Made by a program: the position numbers and the translations under genes. The notes beneath the pieces are model-generated. The model saw only the letters and a program-made list of their open reading frames with translations. It was not told the DNA's origin and made no database searches. DNA of 64,000 nucleotides from Rossellomorea vietnamensis (GTDB lineage Bacteria; Bacillota; Bacilli; Bacillales; Bacillaceae_B), in the NCBI RefSeq assembly GCF_008180415.1, contig NZ_VTEI01000015.1, positions 1 to 64,000 on the forward strand. Direction: 5' to 3'. Every line of letters begins with the position of its first letter. The stretch's first letter is position 1. Below are positions 1-7,670 of this stretch, piece by piece.

Positions 1-274
1 TCAGACCTCCCTGGGTAAAAGTACAATCTTTCCCTCCACCTATCTGCTTCATTTACTTTGTATTGCTTTCGGCAGAAAGGACTTTGTTTTGTGTTGCAAA
101 CTCGTCCAACAATACTAGCCTCTTATGAAGTTCGTGTTCCTCAGACCGGAGGTTTGCCGCTCGCTTCCTTCAGATTCCACGTCACCATGGACACCCTTGC
201 GTTAAGCTAACTGCTACTTCTGCCTTCACAGTTCGGGACTTACACCCTATAGATTGCACCCATGCCAGGCGCAC
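1..274 (-). mobile_element. Group IIC intron, 5' part (cut by window edge)
   Basis: Read on the reverse strand the intron begins at 274 with GTGCGCC and runs out of the window at 1. The string GGGTGTAAGTCCCGAACTGT, then GGCAGAAGTAGCAGTTAGC, CTTAACGCAAGGGTGTCC and AAACCTCCGGTCTGAGGAAC, is the domain I signature of bacterial class C introns and closely follows, from memory, the Oceanobacillus iheyensis intron used for crystal structures. It ends in the window with CCCAGGGAGGTCTGA. Class C introns insert behind rho-independent terminators, and a perfect terminator hairpin lies directly 5' of the boundary. The reverse transcriptase gene, if present, lies outside the window. Confidence 0.88.
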
Positions 275-276
275 AA

Positions 277-310
277 CCAGAAGAAGCCTGCACAACTCGT
301 GCAGGCTTCT
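277..310 (-). terminator. Terminator of the 328-540 gene; intron target
   Basis: Perfect 12-bp stem AGAAGCCTGCAC/GTGCAGGCTTCT followed on the reverse strand by TTCTGG. It ends the small zinc-ribbon gene, and the intron sits within about 8 nt of the stem. Confidence 0.9.
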
Positions 311-327
311 TTCATTGACTGGATCTA

Positions 328-540
328 TTAAAATTGTGTATAGCATTTTTTGCACTGCTGTCCATTTTTCTGCCGCTTGTTTTTCATACTGCAAGACGGG
401 CATATGACAAAGCCGGTATTTTGATCCAGCCCTTTATTTTGATTAAAGTAGTTATGAAGAGCCTTTGACGCCAGAACTATGGTAAAAGCGATGCATCCCC
501 CTAAAAGAACTAAGGTGATAACCATAATGATTCCGCTCAT
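328..540 (-). CDS. Small membrane-anchored zinc-ribbon protein
   Basis: A 70-residue protein with one N-terminal membrane helix (residues about 4-27) and a C-terminal cytoplasmic tail carrying two CxxC pairs (CPSC near residue 47 and CKKC near 63), the pattern of a zinc ribbon. The ATG has GAGGGG about 10 nt upstream. Its function is unknown; zinc ribbons of this type usually bind nucleic acid or protein partners. It is a single-gene unit ended by the terminator into which the group IIC intron has landed. Confidence 0.75.
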   Translation of the reverse strand: MSGIIMVITLVLLGGCIAFTIVLASKALHNYFNQNKGLDQNTGFVICPSCSMKNKRQKNGQQCKKCYTQF

Positions 541-577
541 ATCAACACACCCCTCTCACCTGTTTAGCTATCTCTCT

Positions 578-733
578 TCATAACACTTCGAACATATGAA
601 CTTTCCCGTTTTTGAGGTAGGCTTTGATTTCAGGTATACCTTTGCGTTTCGGCCAGCGCATTTTCACATAAACCTCTTCGTCGCCTTCAATCTCCCCGCA
701 GCATATCGAACATTCAGCCTTCTCTCCAAACAT
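578..733 (-). pseudogene. Small CxxC protein with frameshifted C-terminus
   Basis: As read, the frame gives 51 residues starting MFGEKAECSICCGEIEGDEE and ending in a non-conserved KVHMFEVL. This family of small Bacillus zinc proteins (often mislabelled as Fe3+-hydroxamate binding proteins) normally ends with a second CxxC. Removing one base just after GGGAAA (about position 600) gives a tail GKFICSKCYEER and a stop at 568-570, restoring that CxxC. So this is either a real one-base frameshift or a sequencing or assembly error. The ATG at 733 lies at the edge of a weak ribosome site. Confidence 0.7.
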
Positions 734-754
734 CTGCACCACACTCCTTTATTA

Positions 755-937
755 TTAGCTTGCGACCATACTATTTAAAATGACGGTGTATTTATTTTCA
801 CCAGTTGGTATTACTTCCTGTACCACATCTTGATGAGAACCAATTTCTTTCCTTTTATTTTCTATGATCTGCTGCAGGACCTCAGCAAGAGAATGGTTTT
901 CCTGCAATTTGATATCCACGAACTGTTGATTATTCAA
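755..937 (-). CDS. Small hypothetical protein
   Basis: A 60-residue soluble protein with a TTG start; AAGGGGAT lies five bases upstream, which fixes the start. It has a short amphipathic helical middle (LAEVLQQIIENKRKEIG) and no recognised domain or membrane segment. It is transcribed divergently from the drug exporter at 1086, so the region 938-1085 must hold both promoters. Function unknown. Confidence 0.6.
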   Translation of the reverse strand: MNNQQFVDIKLQENHSLAEVLQQIIENKRKEIGSHQDVVQEVIPTGENKYTVILNSMVAS

Positions 938-1031
938 CTAGATCCCCTTCTTTCATTCATATAGCTTATATACGTGGTTTGGCTCATATAGTTTCAAGAA
1001 TTCACCTCCTTATCTCAATCACTTGAGTATT

Positions 1032-1057
1032 TTATCTAAATGAACGATTATAGATAA
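1032..1057. promoter_or_regulatory. Inverted repeat before the exporter gene
   Basis: TTATCTA (1032-1038) and TAGATAA (1051-1057) form a 7-bp inverted repeat 29 bp before the exporter start. CACTT at 1019 and AAGTG at 1056 extend the symmetry. This is the position expected of an operator for a local repressor, but no repressor gene is adjacent. Confidence 0.4.
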
Positions 1058-1085
1058 GTGAATTTAATGATTTGGAGGAGCTATT

Positions 1086-2534
1086 ATGGAAACAAAAATA
1101 AATACTAAGGCGATACTCGTCACATTCATGATAGGTGCTTTCTTTGCGATACTGAATGAGACCCTTTTGAATATCGCCCTCACTGAGTTAATGACTGTTT
1201 TCAGCGTTGATGCGCCGACAGTTCAATGGATGGCAACAGGCTTCATGCTCGTCATGGGTGTATTGATGCCGATATCCGCCCTGCTGATCCAGTGGTTCAC
1301 GACACGGCAGATGTTCATAGGAGTCATGTCCATATTCCTGCTCGGGACCATCATCGCCGCATCAGCATTGAACTTTCCCATGCTGTTGACAGGGCGGATG
1401 ATCCAAGCCGTCGGAACCGGACTATTGATCCCGGTTATCTTCAATGCCCTGCTGCTGCTGTACCGGCCTGAAGTCCGCGGTAAAGTAATGGGAACGTTTG
1501 GGCTTGTCATCATGTTTGCCCCGGCAATCGGCCCTACCTTGTCCGGAGTGATTGTCGATTTGCTTGGATGGCGCTGGTTGTTTATTATCGTCATTCCTTT
1601 TGCCATATTTTCAATCTTGTTCGCGGTAAAATACTTGCAGAATGTCGGGGAGGTCACACGACCAAGTGTGGATATCCTGTCGATCATCCTTTCTTCCGTC
1701 GGAATTGGAGGAATTGTCTATGGATTCAGCAGCGCGGGAGAAGAAGGAGCTGGCTTTACATCTGTCAGGATCATTACCATACTGGCTGTAAGCTTCATCA
1801 GTATCATCGTATTTACACTGCGGCAGCTGAAACTCGATCAGCCCTTGCTCGATGTCAGGGTCTTCAAGTATAAAAGCTACGCACGCGGAATCATCATATT
1901 TGTCATCGTCATCATGGCTATGTTTGCTTCAGAAATCGTGATGCCGATGTATCTGCAAGGACCGCTTGGATACTCTGCAAAATTAGCAGGTCTCCTGCTG
2001 CTGCCGGGAGCATTGCTGAACGGCTTGATGTCTCCTGTGATGGGATCACTTTTTGATAAGTACGGTCCAAGAAAACTAATCATTCCTGGAACACTGGCAC
2101 TTTTGGGAGTCATGATTTTCTTCAGTAATATAAATCCATCAGTCCCTATTTGGGCCTTCATTCTGGCATACATGATATTGATGCTCTCCATATCAGCAAT
2201 CATGATGCCTGCCCAGACCAATGCACTGAATGAACTGCCGAAAAACTTGTATCCACATGGTACGGCAATCGCCAATACGCTGCAGCCGATCGGCGGCGCA
2301 TTGGGTGTTTCCGTCTTTGTCAGCATCATGACACAGGGTGAGGCAAGCTACCTTGAAGGGAAAACAAATGTCACCGAGGAAGTCGCTAACCAGGCCATGA
2401 CCTATGGTGTCCACCATGCTTACTGGTTCGCATTGGGGCTGGCCGCCCTTGCCTTCATCACTGCTCTCTTTATTAGGAAGGCCGTAGCACCGGATTTCGA
2501 TGAAGAAAAGAGCCCTTCTGAAACAGGTGCTTGA
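1086..2534 (+). CDS. MFS drug exporter, DHA2 (14-helix) family
   Basis: A 482-residue integral membrane protein of the EmrB/QacA/LmrB type, predicted to export drugs or toxic compounds in exchange for protons. The N-terminus resembles LmrB-class proteins (NETLLNIALTELM), the antiporter motif C region is visible (APAIGPTLSGVIVDLLGWRW, residues about 140-160), and the length fits the 14-helix family. The ATG is preceded by GGAGGAG at 5-bp spacing. It is monocistronic and closed by a strong terminator. The real substrate cannot be told from sequence; LmrB-like lincomycin export is only one option. Confidence 0.88.
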   Translation: METKINTKAILVTFMIGAFFAILNETLLNIALTELMTVFSVDAPTVQWMATGFMLVMGVLMPISALLIQWFTTRQMFIGVMSIFLLGTIIAASALNFPMLLTGRMIQAVGTGLLIPVIFNALLLLYRPEVRGKVMGTFGLVIMFAPAIGPTLSGVIVDLLGWRWLFIIVIPFAIFSILFAVKYLQNVGEVTRPSVDILSIILSSVGIGGIVYGFSSAGEEGAGFTSVRIITILAVSFISIIVFTLRQLKLDQPLLDVRVFKYKSYARGIIIFVIVIMAMFASEIVMPMYLQGPLGYSAKLAGLLLLPGALLNGLMSPVMGSLFDKYGPRKLIIPGTLALLGVMIFFSNINPSVPIWAFILAYMILMLSISAIMMPAQTNALNELPKNLYPHGTAIANTLQPIGGALGVSVFVSIMTQGEASYLEGKTNVTEEVANQAMTYGVHHAYWFALGLAALAFITALFIRKAVAPDFDEEKSPSETGA

Positions 2535-2556
2535 TTCTGCTTAGCTTAGATAATGC

Positions 2557-2590
2557 AAAACGCCTCCATTTTTGAGTGGAGGCGTTTTAT
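2557..2590 (+). terminator. Rho-independent terminator of the exporter
   Basis: AAAACGCCTCCA and TGGAGGCGTTTT form a 12-bp stem around an 8-nt loop, followed by ATTATTT. Confidence 0.92.
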
Positions 2591-2595
2591 TATTT

Positions 2596-2765
2596 GGCTC
2601 TTTTCGTAAACTTTGTTGCTATTTGACGCCAATTCTGAAATAAACCACCAGAATTCACGGGAATAACCTGGTAAATATGAAAAGAATAGAGCTGCTCTCC
2701 TAGATTTGAGAAAAAACCTTTAGTATTCGGGGATATCCGAAAGCAAAAATGGATGCGAAAACAGC
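2596..2765 (-). repeat. Family D element, copy 1 (inverted orientation)
   Basis: Starts GGCTCTTTTCGTAAACTTTG and ends with GCGAAAACAGCC, an imperfect terminal inverted repeat. Its centre (AGAGCTGCTCTCC, TTTAGTATTCGGGGATATCCG) is the reverse complement of the centre of the copies at 20.2 and 40.6 kb. It has no coding capacity and lies between the exporter terminator and the end of argH. Confidence 0.75.
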
Positions 2766-2777
2766 CTATTATTTATT

Positions 2778-4160
2778 TCATAAGTGCTGAATCAGCTTTT
2801 TCTCTGCTAATTTTATCTGCTCGCTAACCTGTGAAGGCGAGGTGCCGCCATAGCTTTGTCTTGCCCCCACCACATGTTCCGGAGAGAGTACAGTATATAT
2901 ATCCTCTGAGAACAAGTGGCTGAACTGCTTGTATTCTTTCATAGTTAAATTCAGGAGAAACTTATTCTCGTTAAGCGCATAAAGCACTATTTTCCCGATG
3001 ATTTCATGAGCATCACGAAAAGGAACCCCTTTGGTGACGAGATAATCGGCTATATCGGTTGCGTTTGAAAAGTCCTGGTTGACTGCCTCCCGCATGGCAT
3101 CCTTGTTGACCTTCATGGTCTCAATCATCGGACCCAGTAACCCCAGCGACCCTTCCAATGTTTCAACAGTGTCGAACATTCCTTCTTTGTCCTCCTGCAT
3201 GTCTTTGTTATAGGTGAGCGGCAGACCTTTCAAGACAGTCAGCAGACCAATCAGGTTTCCGTATACTCTGCCTGTTTTGGCACGAAGAAGCTCAGGGACA
3301 TCAGGGTTTTTCTTTTGCGGCATGATACTGGATCCCGTGCAGAACGAGTCATCCAGCTCTATGAATTGAAATTCCTGGCTCGACCAAATCACCATTTCCT
3401 CAGACAACCGGGAAATATGTGTCATGATCAACGAACCAATGGAAAGAAATTCGACAATAAAATCTCTGTCACTGACCGCATCCATACTGTTAGGATATAC
3501 ATAATCAAACCCTAGAAGTTCAGCAGAACGCTCACGGTTAATTGGAAATGGGGTTCCTGCCATTGCTCCCGCTCCAAGCGGAGACCAGTTTACCCGTTTC
3601 AGGCTGTCCTGCAGCCGCTCTTTATCACGCTGCAGCATCCAGAAATAAGCCAATAGATGATGAGCGAAAGACACGGGCTGGGCTCTTTGTAAATGAGTAT
3701 AGCCGGGAATGATGGTTTCAACATTGTTTTGTGCCTGAATTAGCAAGGCCTCCTGGACAGCGTTGACGAGTTCGATTATATGCTTTGTTTTCCGGTTGAG
3801 ATAAAGATGCATATCCGTCGCCACCTGATCGTTCCGGCTTCTGCCAGTATGAAGCTTTCCTCCTGCTGGACCGATTAAATCGATTAACTGTTTCTCAATA
3901 TTCTTGTGGATATCTTCATGTTCAACAGAATATTTCATGTTTCCATTCTCTATTTTATTCTTTATCTGTATAAGCCCCTCACTGATCGACTTGACGTCCT
4001 CCAAAGGGATGATTCCACATTCACCCAGCATTTTTGCATGAGCAAGACTTCCTTCGATATCTTCAAGTGCGAGCTTTTGATCAAACGAAATGGATGCGGT
4101 GAATTCCTCCACCAATTTGTTCGTCTCCTTCGTAAATCGTCCGCCCCAGAGTTTTGTCAT
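2778..4160 (-). CDS. argH: Argininosuccinate lyase
   Basis: A 460-residue cytoplasmic enzyme that splits argininosuccinate into arginine and fumarate, the last step of arginine synthesis. The superfamily signature GSSIMPQKKNPD (residues about 280-291) is intact, the N-terminal MTKLWGGRFTKETNKLVEEF is typical, and the length is normal for the family. GGAGG lies upstream of the ATG. It follows argG by 32 bp and is co-transcribed with it. No convincing terminator is seen in the 12 bp before repeat D copy 1. Confidence 0.97.
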   Translation of the reverse strand: MTKLWGGRFTKETNKLVEEFTASISFDQKLALEDIEGSLAHAKMLGECGIIPLEDVKSISEGLIQIKNKIENGNMKYSVEHEDIHKNIEKQLIDLIGPAGGKLHTGRSRNDQVATDMHLYLNRKTKHIIELVNAVQEALLIQAQNNVETIIPGYTHLQRAQPVSFAHHLLAYFWMLQRDKERLQDSLKRVNWSPLGAGAMAGTPFPINRERSAELLGFDYVYPNSMDAVSDRDFIVEFLSIGSLIMTHISRLSEEMVIWSSQEFQFIELDDSFCTGSSIMPQKKNPDVPELLRAKTGRVYGNLIGLLTVLKGLPLTYNKDMQEDKEGMFDTVETLEGSLGLLGPMIETMKVNKDAMREAVNQDFSNATDIADYLVTKGVPFRDAHEIIGKIVLYALNENKFLLNLTMKEYKQFSHLFSEDIYTVLSPEHVVGARQSYGGTSPSQVSEQIKLAEKKLIQHL

Positions 4161-4192
4161 TTTTCATCTACCTCCAATTTCCAAAGCTGCTC

Positions 4193-5431
4193 CTATGGCC
4201 CTGTAGAACTGTTTAAGACTGCACTTCCAATAGCGGTTTCTTTATTTACCTGAGAGTACACTTTTGTTGTTAATCCCCATAATTTTATAAATCCAACTGC
4301 CGCATTATGATCAAAGGCATCTCCTTTGGAATAGGTGGCAAGCTCTTCGTTATATAAGCTGTGTGAGGATTGGCGCCCCGTTACAAAGTGTGTTCCTTTA
4401 TGAAGCTTGATACGGATCTTCCCGGTGACGACGGTTTGTGTCTCGTCGATAAATCCTTGAAGAGCTTTATTCAATGGTGAATACCACAAGCCTTCATAAA
4501 TCAGTTTTGCCATCTGTGCGTCCACTGTTGTTTTAAAAGCGGTAATTTCGCGCGGCAGGGTCAGAAACTCCAGCTCTTTATGGGCATTAATCAAGATTAA
4601 AGCAGCCGGGTTTTCATATACTTCACGCGATTTAATTCCCACGAGACGATTTTCGATGTGGTCAATTCTTCCGATTCCATGTTTGCCGCCAAGTTCATTC
4701 AAGGTTTCAATGAGCGGTACAAGCTCCATCTTTTTACCATTTAACGCTGTAGGAACTCCTTCGACAAATTCAATTTCAATATTTTCTGCCTGTTCAGGCG
4801 TCAGCTCAATTGGGTTCGTCCAGTCAAAGGCTCCCTCAGGTGCTTCTGCCCAAGGATCTTCAAGCACACCAGCCTCACATGCACGGCCCCATATATTTGA
4901 GTCGATGGAGTAAGGATTATCCAAGTTGACTGGAATCGGAATCCCTTTTTCCTGTGCATAATGAATCTCCTCATCCCGGGTCATGCCCCACTCCCTTACA
5001 GGAGCAATAACTTTCATTTCGGGTGCAAGGGCATTAATGGAAACTTCAAACCGCACCTGGTCATTTCCCTTTCCCGTACACCCATGGGCGACCGCTGCTG
5101 CTCCTTCCTGCTTCGCTACATCAACAAGCAGCTTTGCAATCAGGGGACGTGACAAGGCGGAAGACAACGGATACTTGCCTTCGTATAAGCAGTTAGCTTT
5201 CAGTGCCGGCAGGATATATTCCTTAGCCAGTAATTCCTTTGCATCGATCATATACGCTTTTACAGCTCCAACTTGAAGTGCCTTTTCTTTTATAAAATCA
5301 AGGTCCTTACCTTCCCCGACATCCAGACCCAAAGCGATGACATCATAACCATACTTTTCTTGTATCCACTTAATTGAAACCGAAGTATCCAGCCCTCCGG
5401 AATATGCCAGTACCACCTTTTCCTTATTCAC
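4193..5431 (-). CDS. argG: Argininosuccinate synthase
   Basis: A 412-residue enzyme that joins citrulline and aspartate using ATP. The PP-loop motif AYSGGLDTS (residues 9-17) and the family signature GCTGKGNDQVRFE (about 117-129) are present. The start is GTG at 5431 with GGGGAG nine bases upstream. The C-terminal tail (SQVNKETAIGSAVLNSSTGP) is somewhat longer than usual. It is first in the argGH operon, behind tandem ARG boxes, so repression by the arginine regulator AhrC/ArgR is expected. Confidence 0.97.
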   Translation of the reverse strand: MNKEKVVLAYSGGLDTSVSIKWIQEKYGYDVIALGLDVGEGKDLDFIKEKALQVGAVKAYMIDAKELLAKEYILPALKANCLYEGKYPLSSALSRPLIAKLLVDVAKQEGAAAVAHGCTGKGNDQVRFEVSINALAPEMKVIAPVREWGMTRDEEIHYAQEKGIPIPVNLDNPYSIDSNIWGRACEAGVLEDPWAEAPEGAFDWTNPIELTPEQAENIEIEFVEGVPTALNGKKMELVPLIETLNELGGKHGIGRIDHIENRLVGIKSREVYENPAALILINAHKELEFLTLPREITAFKTTVDAQMAKLIYEGLWYSPLNKALQGFIDETQTVVTGKIRIKLHKGTHFVTGRQSSHSLYNEELATYSKGDAFDHNAAVGFIKLWGLTTKVYSQVNKETAIGSAVLNSSTGP

Positions 5432-5460
5432 GAACTAAGCTCCCCTTCCACCAGTTGATA

Positions 5461-5494
5461 TGAATTAAAATTAATTATACTGAATTTTTATACA
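5461..5494 (-). promoter_or_regulatory. Tandem ARG boxes upstream of argG
   Basis: TGAATTTTTATACA (5481-5494) matches the ARG-box consensus TGNATWWWWATNCA at every position, and TGAATTAAAATTAA (5461-5474) matches with one change. The two are 20 bp apart, close to two helical turns, the usual arrangement for an ArgR/AhrC hexamer. They lie 30-63 bp before the argG start. Confidence 0.8.
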
Positions 5495-5654
5495 TAATCA
5501 ACCGTTTTTTAAACAATTGATAAAAAGTATCACAGAATTGAATATTCATTTTTTTGAATAATTATATCCTTATGTTTTTGTATATGCCGGCAAATGCCCA
5601 ATGTGTACAGCTTTAAGTGCAAGAAATTTTCTTATCCCTTTAAGACACATTTTT

Positions 5655-5935
5655 ATTGAAACCAGGTGTTATTTTTGTGCTCAAGCATTATTAGCAATTC
5701 CATATCCTCCGTTTTTACTCGTGCTAATAGTTTTTCCCGCCAGGTTCTTCGTGCCTCCTTAGTAATGCTTTTGCCATCCAGAACAATATAACCGCTTTGA
5801 AAAAGGATGATCCTCGTTTGCGCTTTCAAAAGGGTCGACTCTCCGCAGCCGTTCGATCCGATAATGTTGTGATTTTGTTATCAGGAATCGCAATCGACAT
5901 ATCTTTCACGATAAGCTTTTTAACGCAGCCTATAT
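5655..5935 (-). pseudogene. Relic of a siderophore ABC transporter ATPase
   Basis: The reverse strand encodes fragments of a FecE/FhuC-type ATPase: IVKDMSIAIPDNKITT, then in a shifted frame the Walker A remnant GSNGCGEST (normally GCGKST) at 5834-5866, then LLKAQTRIILFQSGYIVLDGKSI. A one-base deletion before the Walker A separates the first two parts, the Walker lysine is now glutamate, and everything after about residue 75 (Q loop, signature, Walker B) is missing. It lies next to a Fur-controlled gene, suggesting an iron-uptake locus once stood here. Confidence 0.75.
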
Positions 5936-5993
5936 GTTAATTGGTCTGTGTGAAGGCGAACCATATAAACTCTCTGTTATTTTTAATTAAACA

Positions 5994-6022
5994 TTGATAA
6001 TGATTATCAGTTTCGGTACAAT
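5994..6022 (+). promoter_or_regulatory. Fur-controlled promoter of the ycgT homologue
   Basis: TGATAATGATTATCA (5995-6009) is a perfect 7-1-7 Fur box. It overlaps a -35 TTGATA (5994-5999), followed after 17 bp by a -10 TACAAT (6017-6022). This implies repression by Fur when iron is plentiful. Confidence 0.9.
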
Positions 6023-6111
6023 GTAACTATAAATCTTTTAAACTTTCTGTCATTCTCACATTGAGAAGGATTCTTACATTTATAGAAATTACAGTATGAG
6101 GAGCGGTCATT

Positions 6112-7161
6112 ATGAAGGAAACTGAATGCTTTGATGTCACCATCATCGGCGGAGGCCCCGCCGGACTCTATTCGGCGTTTTACAGTGGATTAAGAGGAAT
6201 GAAGGCAAAAATTATTGAATTCCAGCCGCAGCTTGGAGGCAAAATCCACGTTTATCCTGAAAAAATGATATGGGATGTAGGCGGCTTGGTACCCACTCCA
6301 GGAGCTAAACTGATCGACCAGCTCGTTCAACAGGGCCTGACTTTCAACCCGGAAGTGGTCCTTAATGAGAAGATCGTCTCGATTGCACGTGACGAGGATG
6401 GACTGTTTCTGCTTAAAGCTGCATCAGGAAATGTCCATTATTCCAAGACTGTGATCGTCGCCGTTGGAAGCGGGATCCTTCAGCCGCAGAAATTGAATAT
6501 TGAAGGAGCAGACCGCTTTGAAATATCAAACCTGCATTATACTGTTAAATCACTGAAGTATTTCAAGGACCGCACCGTGATCATTTCCGGCGGCGGCAAC
6601 TCGGCAATCGATTGGGCTAATGAACTTGCCCCGATTGCTAAGCAGGTTTACCTCACCTGCCGCAAAGGCCAGTTGAGCGGACACGAAGCACAAGTGGCGC
6701 AACTGATGAACAGTTCTGCTCAGACATTCTTGAATACATCCATAACGAAACTTCTTGCTAAACATGGAGAAGATGTCATCGACCAGGTGGAACTGATAAA
6801 CAATGTCACCCAGGAAACTTCCTCTCTCTCTATAGATGATGTCATTATCAACCATGGGTTTGACCAAGATGCCTCACTTCTGACAGACAGCGAACTTCAT
6901 ATTAAAATGATGGATAGCTTTTATATAGAAGGAAGCACTATGTGTGAATCCTCGATTCCTGGCATTTTTGCTGCTGGGGATATCATTAAACATGAAGGAA
7001 AACTGAACCTGATTGCCGGTGCGTTCCAGGATGCTGCCAATGCTGTTAATAAAGCGAAGCAGTTTATCGAGCCTGAAGCCGGAGCGTTTGCCATGGTTTC
7101 GTCTCATAATGAAGTGTTTAAAGACCGGAATAAAGAGCTGGTGCGGCAGCTGGTTAAATAA
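6112..7161 (+). CDS. ycgT: Ferredoxin-NADP reductase, type 2 (YcgT-like)
   Basis: A 349-residue thioredoxin-reductase-fold flavoprotein that passes electrons from NADPH to ferredoxin or flavodoxin, and possibly to ferric siderophores. The FAD motif GGGPAGLYSAFYSG is near residue 13, the NADPH motif ISGGGNSAIDW near 157, and the C-terminal FAD motif IFAAGDI near 286. The redox CxxC of true thioredoxin reductases is absent, as expected. The ATG at 6112 follows a GGAGCGG site. A perfect Fur box in the promoter identifies it as the iron-regulated YcgT paralogue rather than YumC. Confidence 0.9.
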   Translation: MKETECFDVTIIGGGPAGLYSAFYSGLRGMKAKIIEFQPQLGGKIHVYPEKMIWDVGGLVPTPGAKLIDQLVQQGLTFNPEVVLNEKIVSIARDEDGLFLLKAASGNVHYSKTVIVAVGSGILQPQKLNIEGADRFEISNLHYTVKSLKYFKDRTVIISGGGNSAIDWANELAPIAKQVYLTCRKGQLSGHEAQVAQLMNSSAQTFLNTSITKLLAKHGEDVIDQVELINNVTQETSSLSIDDVIINHGFDQDASLLTDSELHIKMMDSFYIEGSTMCESSIPGIFAAGDIIKHEGKLNLIAGAFQDAANAVNKAKQFIEPEAGAFAMVSSHNEVFKDRNKELVRQLVK

Positions 7162-7169
7162 GGACAAAA

Positions 7170-7288
7170 GCGGAAGCGCCTTGTCCAGCCCCGACAGGAA
7201 AATGTTCCCAAGAGAAAAAAAGGCGGGCTTTCCTTTTATTCTCTTGGGGTTATTTGACCCCGAGGGGCTAGGCGCTGTAGCTGGACGT
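7170..7288 (+). repeat. Family A hairpin element, copy 1
   Basis: About 120 bp: GGAAGCGCCTTGTCCAGCCC, then CCGACAGGAAAATGTTCC, an A-rich stretch, GGCGGGCTTTCCTTTTATTC, and the closing arm CCCCGAGGGGCTAGGCGCTG. The two ends (GCGCC...AGCCCC and GGGGCT..GGCGC) can pair, so the element folds into one long hairpin. It lies directly behind ycgT. Other copies are at 11.5, 30.6, 49.4 and 57.9 kb. Confidence 0.85.
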
Positions 7289-7337
7289 GAATAACAACTA
7301 TACGTTATCAACAATGGTTGATTTTGAGCAATGGTGA

Positions 7338-7370
7338 AAAGGCGTATCCCCTTGGGGATACGCCTTTTTG
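7338..7370 (+). terminator. Strong terminator after ycgT/element A
   Basis: AAAAGGCGTATCCCC/GGGGATACGCCTTTT with a 2-nt loop; bidirectional in form, between ycgT and the tandem array. Confidence 0.9.
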
Positions 7371-7379
7371 ATTAGTTGA

Positions 7380-7666
7380 TCCTGGCTCAGTCTCACCTTT
7401 TAGAGCCTGGCTCAATTCCTCACTTTTGAGCCTGGCTCAATCCAACCTTTTTGAGCCTGGCTCAATCCCACTCTTTTGAGCCTGGCTCAATTCCTCACTT
7501 TTGAGCCTGGCTCAATCCTGCATTTTTGAGCCAGGCTCAATCCAACCTTTTTGAGCCTGGCTCAATCCTGCACTTTTGACCCTGGCTCAGTTCCACACTT
7601 CTGAGCCTGGCTCAATTCCTCCATTTTGAGCCAGGCTCAGATTCGCACTTTTAAGCCGGCTCAATT
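7380..7666. repeat. 25-bp tandem array, 12 units
   Basis: The word GGCTCA recurs at 7385, 7410, 7435, 7460, 7485, 7510, 7535, 7560, 7585, 7610, 7635 and 7659: a strict 25-bp period over 12 units. Each unit centres on the odd palindrome TTGAGCC-W-GGCTCAA followed by about 10 variable, pyrimidine-rich bases. The array fills the gap between ycgT and the end of nrdB, abutting the nrdB stop codon. It has no coding sense and spacers are far too short for CRISPR. Confidence 0.92.
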
Positions 7667-7670
7667 AAAT

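Noticed and set aside
7380..7666. Possible CRISPR array
   Set aside because: Period is 25 bp, with a palindromic core and only about 10 variable bases between cores; no cas genes, no spacer-length units.
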